A stretch of 15,689 nucleotides of DNA from WTAW01 sp050124775 (GTDB taxonomy: Bacteria > Acidobacteriota > Aminicenantia > Aminicenantales > Aminicenantaceae): contig JASFEP010000053.1 in assembly GCA_050124775.1 (NCBI GenBank), positions 1-15,689 on the forward strand, given 5' to 3'. The position numbers and the translations under genes were made by a program. Positions 15,497 through 15,689 of the stretch are shown here, one piece after another (positions within the stretch are counted from its first letter, which is position 1; every line of letters begins with the position of its first letter). Under the pieces are notes generated by a model. It saw nothing but the letters and a program-made list of their open reading frames with translations, did no database searches and had not been told where the DNA came from.

Positions 15497-15518
15497 TCCA
15501 GTATTGTGATGGATTATT
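15492..15518. repeat. 9-bp inverted repeat covering the rpoD stop codon
   Basis: AATAATCCA (15492-15500) and TGGATTATT (15510-15518) are exact reverse complements with a 9-base loop. The TAA stop of rpoD (15494-15496) is inside the left arm. The same arms flank the array copies near dnaG (GAATAAT/ATTATTC at 11590/11612 and GAATAATCCA at 11992). Confidence 0.85.
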
Positions 15519-15689
15519 CACGGACTTAGGCCAACCACCCCACTCTGACCTTTCAAAAAAGTTGAGGCAATGGCCCCTGAAGATGTAGTAAACTACCTCG
15601 AAGGGGCTACAACGAAGTCTTTGGGGTGAGATCGGTTCGCCCGAAGGGTAAAAGATGCTAACATTAAGAGAAAGAATTTTCCTTGTGAA
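15510..15689 (+). repeat. Diverged third copy of the repeat element, cut by the window end
   Basis: It opens with TGGATTATTCACGGACT as in copies 1 and 2. A segment 20 bases longer and unlike the others follows. Then comes the 91-base core (15564-15654), which matches copy 1 (11643-11733) at 85 positions. After it, AAAAGATGCTAACA (15650-15663) corresponds to the left arm of the terminal hairpin. The right arm would lie just past the window end. It occupies the whole stretch after rpoD and no gene is visible in it. Confidence 0.9.
15564..15654 (+). ncRNA. Candidate structured RNA core, copy 3
   Basis: Helix 2 and helix 3 are kept, except that the outermost G-C of helix 2 becomes A/C. The helix 3 loop changes from TGAA to TAAA, leaving the stem intact. 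Helix 1 is weakened to AAAG/CTTT plus a wobble. The small 3' hairpin is CCC-GAA-GGG (15640-15648) in place of TCT-GAA-AGG, a change that preserves pairing. Family not recognised. Confidence 0.4.

Overview
The window looks like chromosomal housekeeping DNA from a Gram-negative, moderate-GC bacterium. lpxC implies lipid A, and the TonB-dependent receptor implies an outer membrane. The pairing of a large MacB/FtsX-type permease with a receptor carrying an N-terminal carboxypeptidase-regulatory-like domain is typical of Acidobacteriota-related lineages, and Candidatus Aminicenantes would fit. That placement is inference from gene style; there is no rRNA to test it.

Layout. (1) 2-5851, plus strand: the 3' part of an ABC-transporter permease, a CDP-alcohol phosphatidyltransferase, and a TonB-dependent receptor. 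(2) 5858-5914: a perfect palindromic hairpin between convergent genes. (3) 5916-10673, minus strand: lpxC, then a separately promoted and tightly overlapping operon of a TPR protein, glmU and glmS. Together these supply UDP-GlcNAc and commit it to lipid A. (4) 10818-11561, plus strand: larB, for nickel-pincer cofactor synthesis, divergent from lpxC and possibly expressed from a leaderless mRNA. (5) 11584-12001: a non-coding tandem array with a 201-bp period. (6) 12012-15496: a near-consensus promoter driving dnaG and rpoD. (7) 15492-15689: a diverged third copy of the array unit, starting on the rpoD stop codon and running off the window.

The repeat element in regions 5 and 7 is the most interesting part. 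It occurs three times in one orientation, each time directly after a gene. Its 91-nt core folds into nested helices on paper, and the diverged copy carries a compensatory base-pair change in one small hairpin. Copy 2 has perfect 10-bp terminal inverted repeats, and copies 1 and 2 end in a large hairpin followed by a T-run. I do not recognise it as a known RNA family or insertion sequence. A mobile, REP/MITE-like element that carries a structured RNA and acts as a terminator is the best reading. All other genes look intact and ordinary, apart from a substitution in the catalytic motif of the phosphatidyltransferase.
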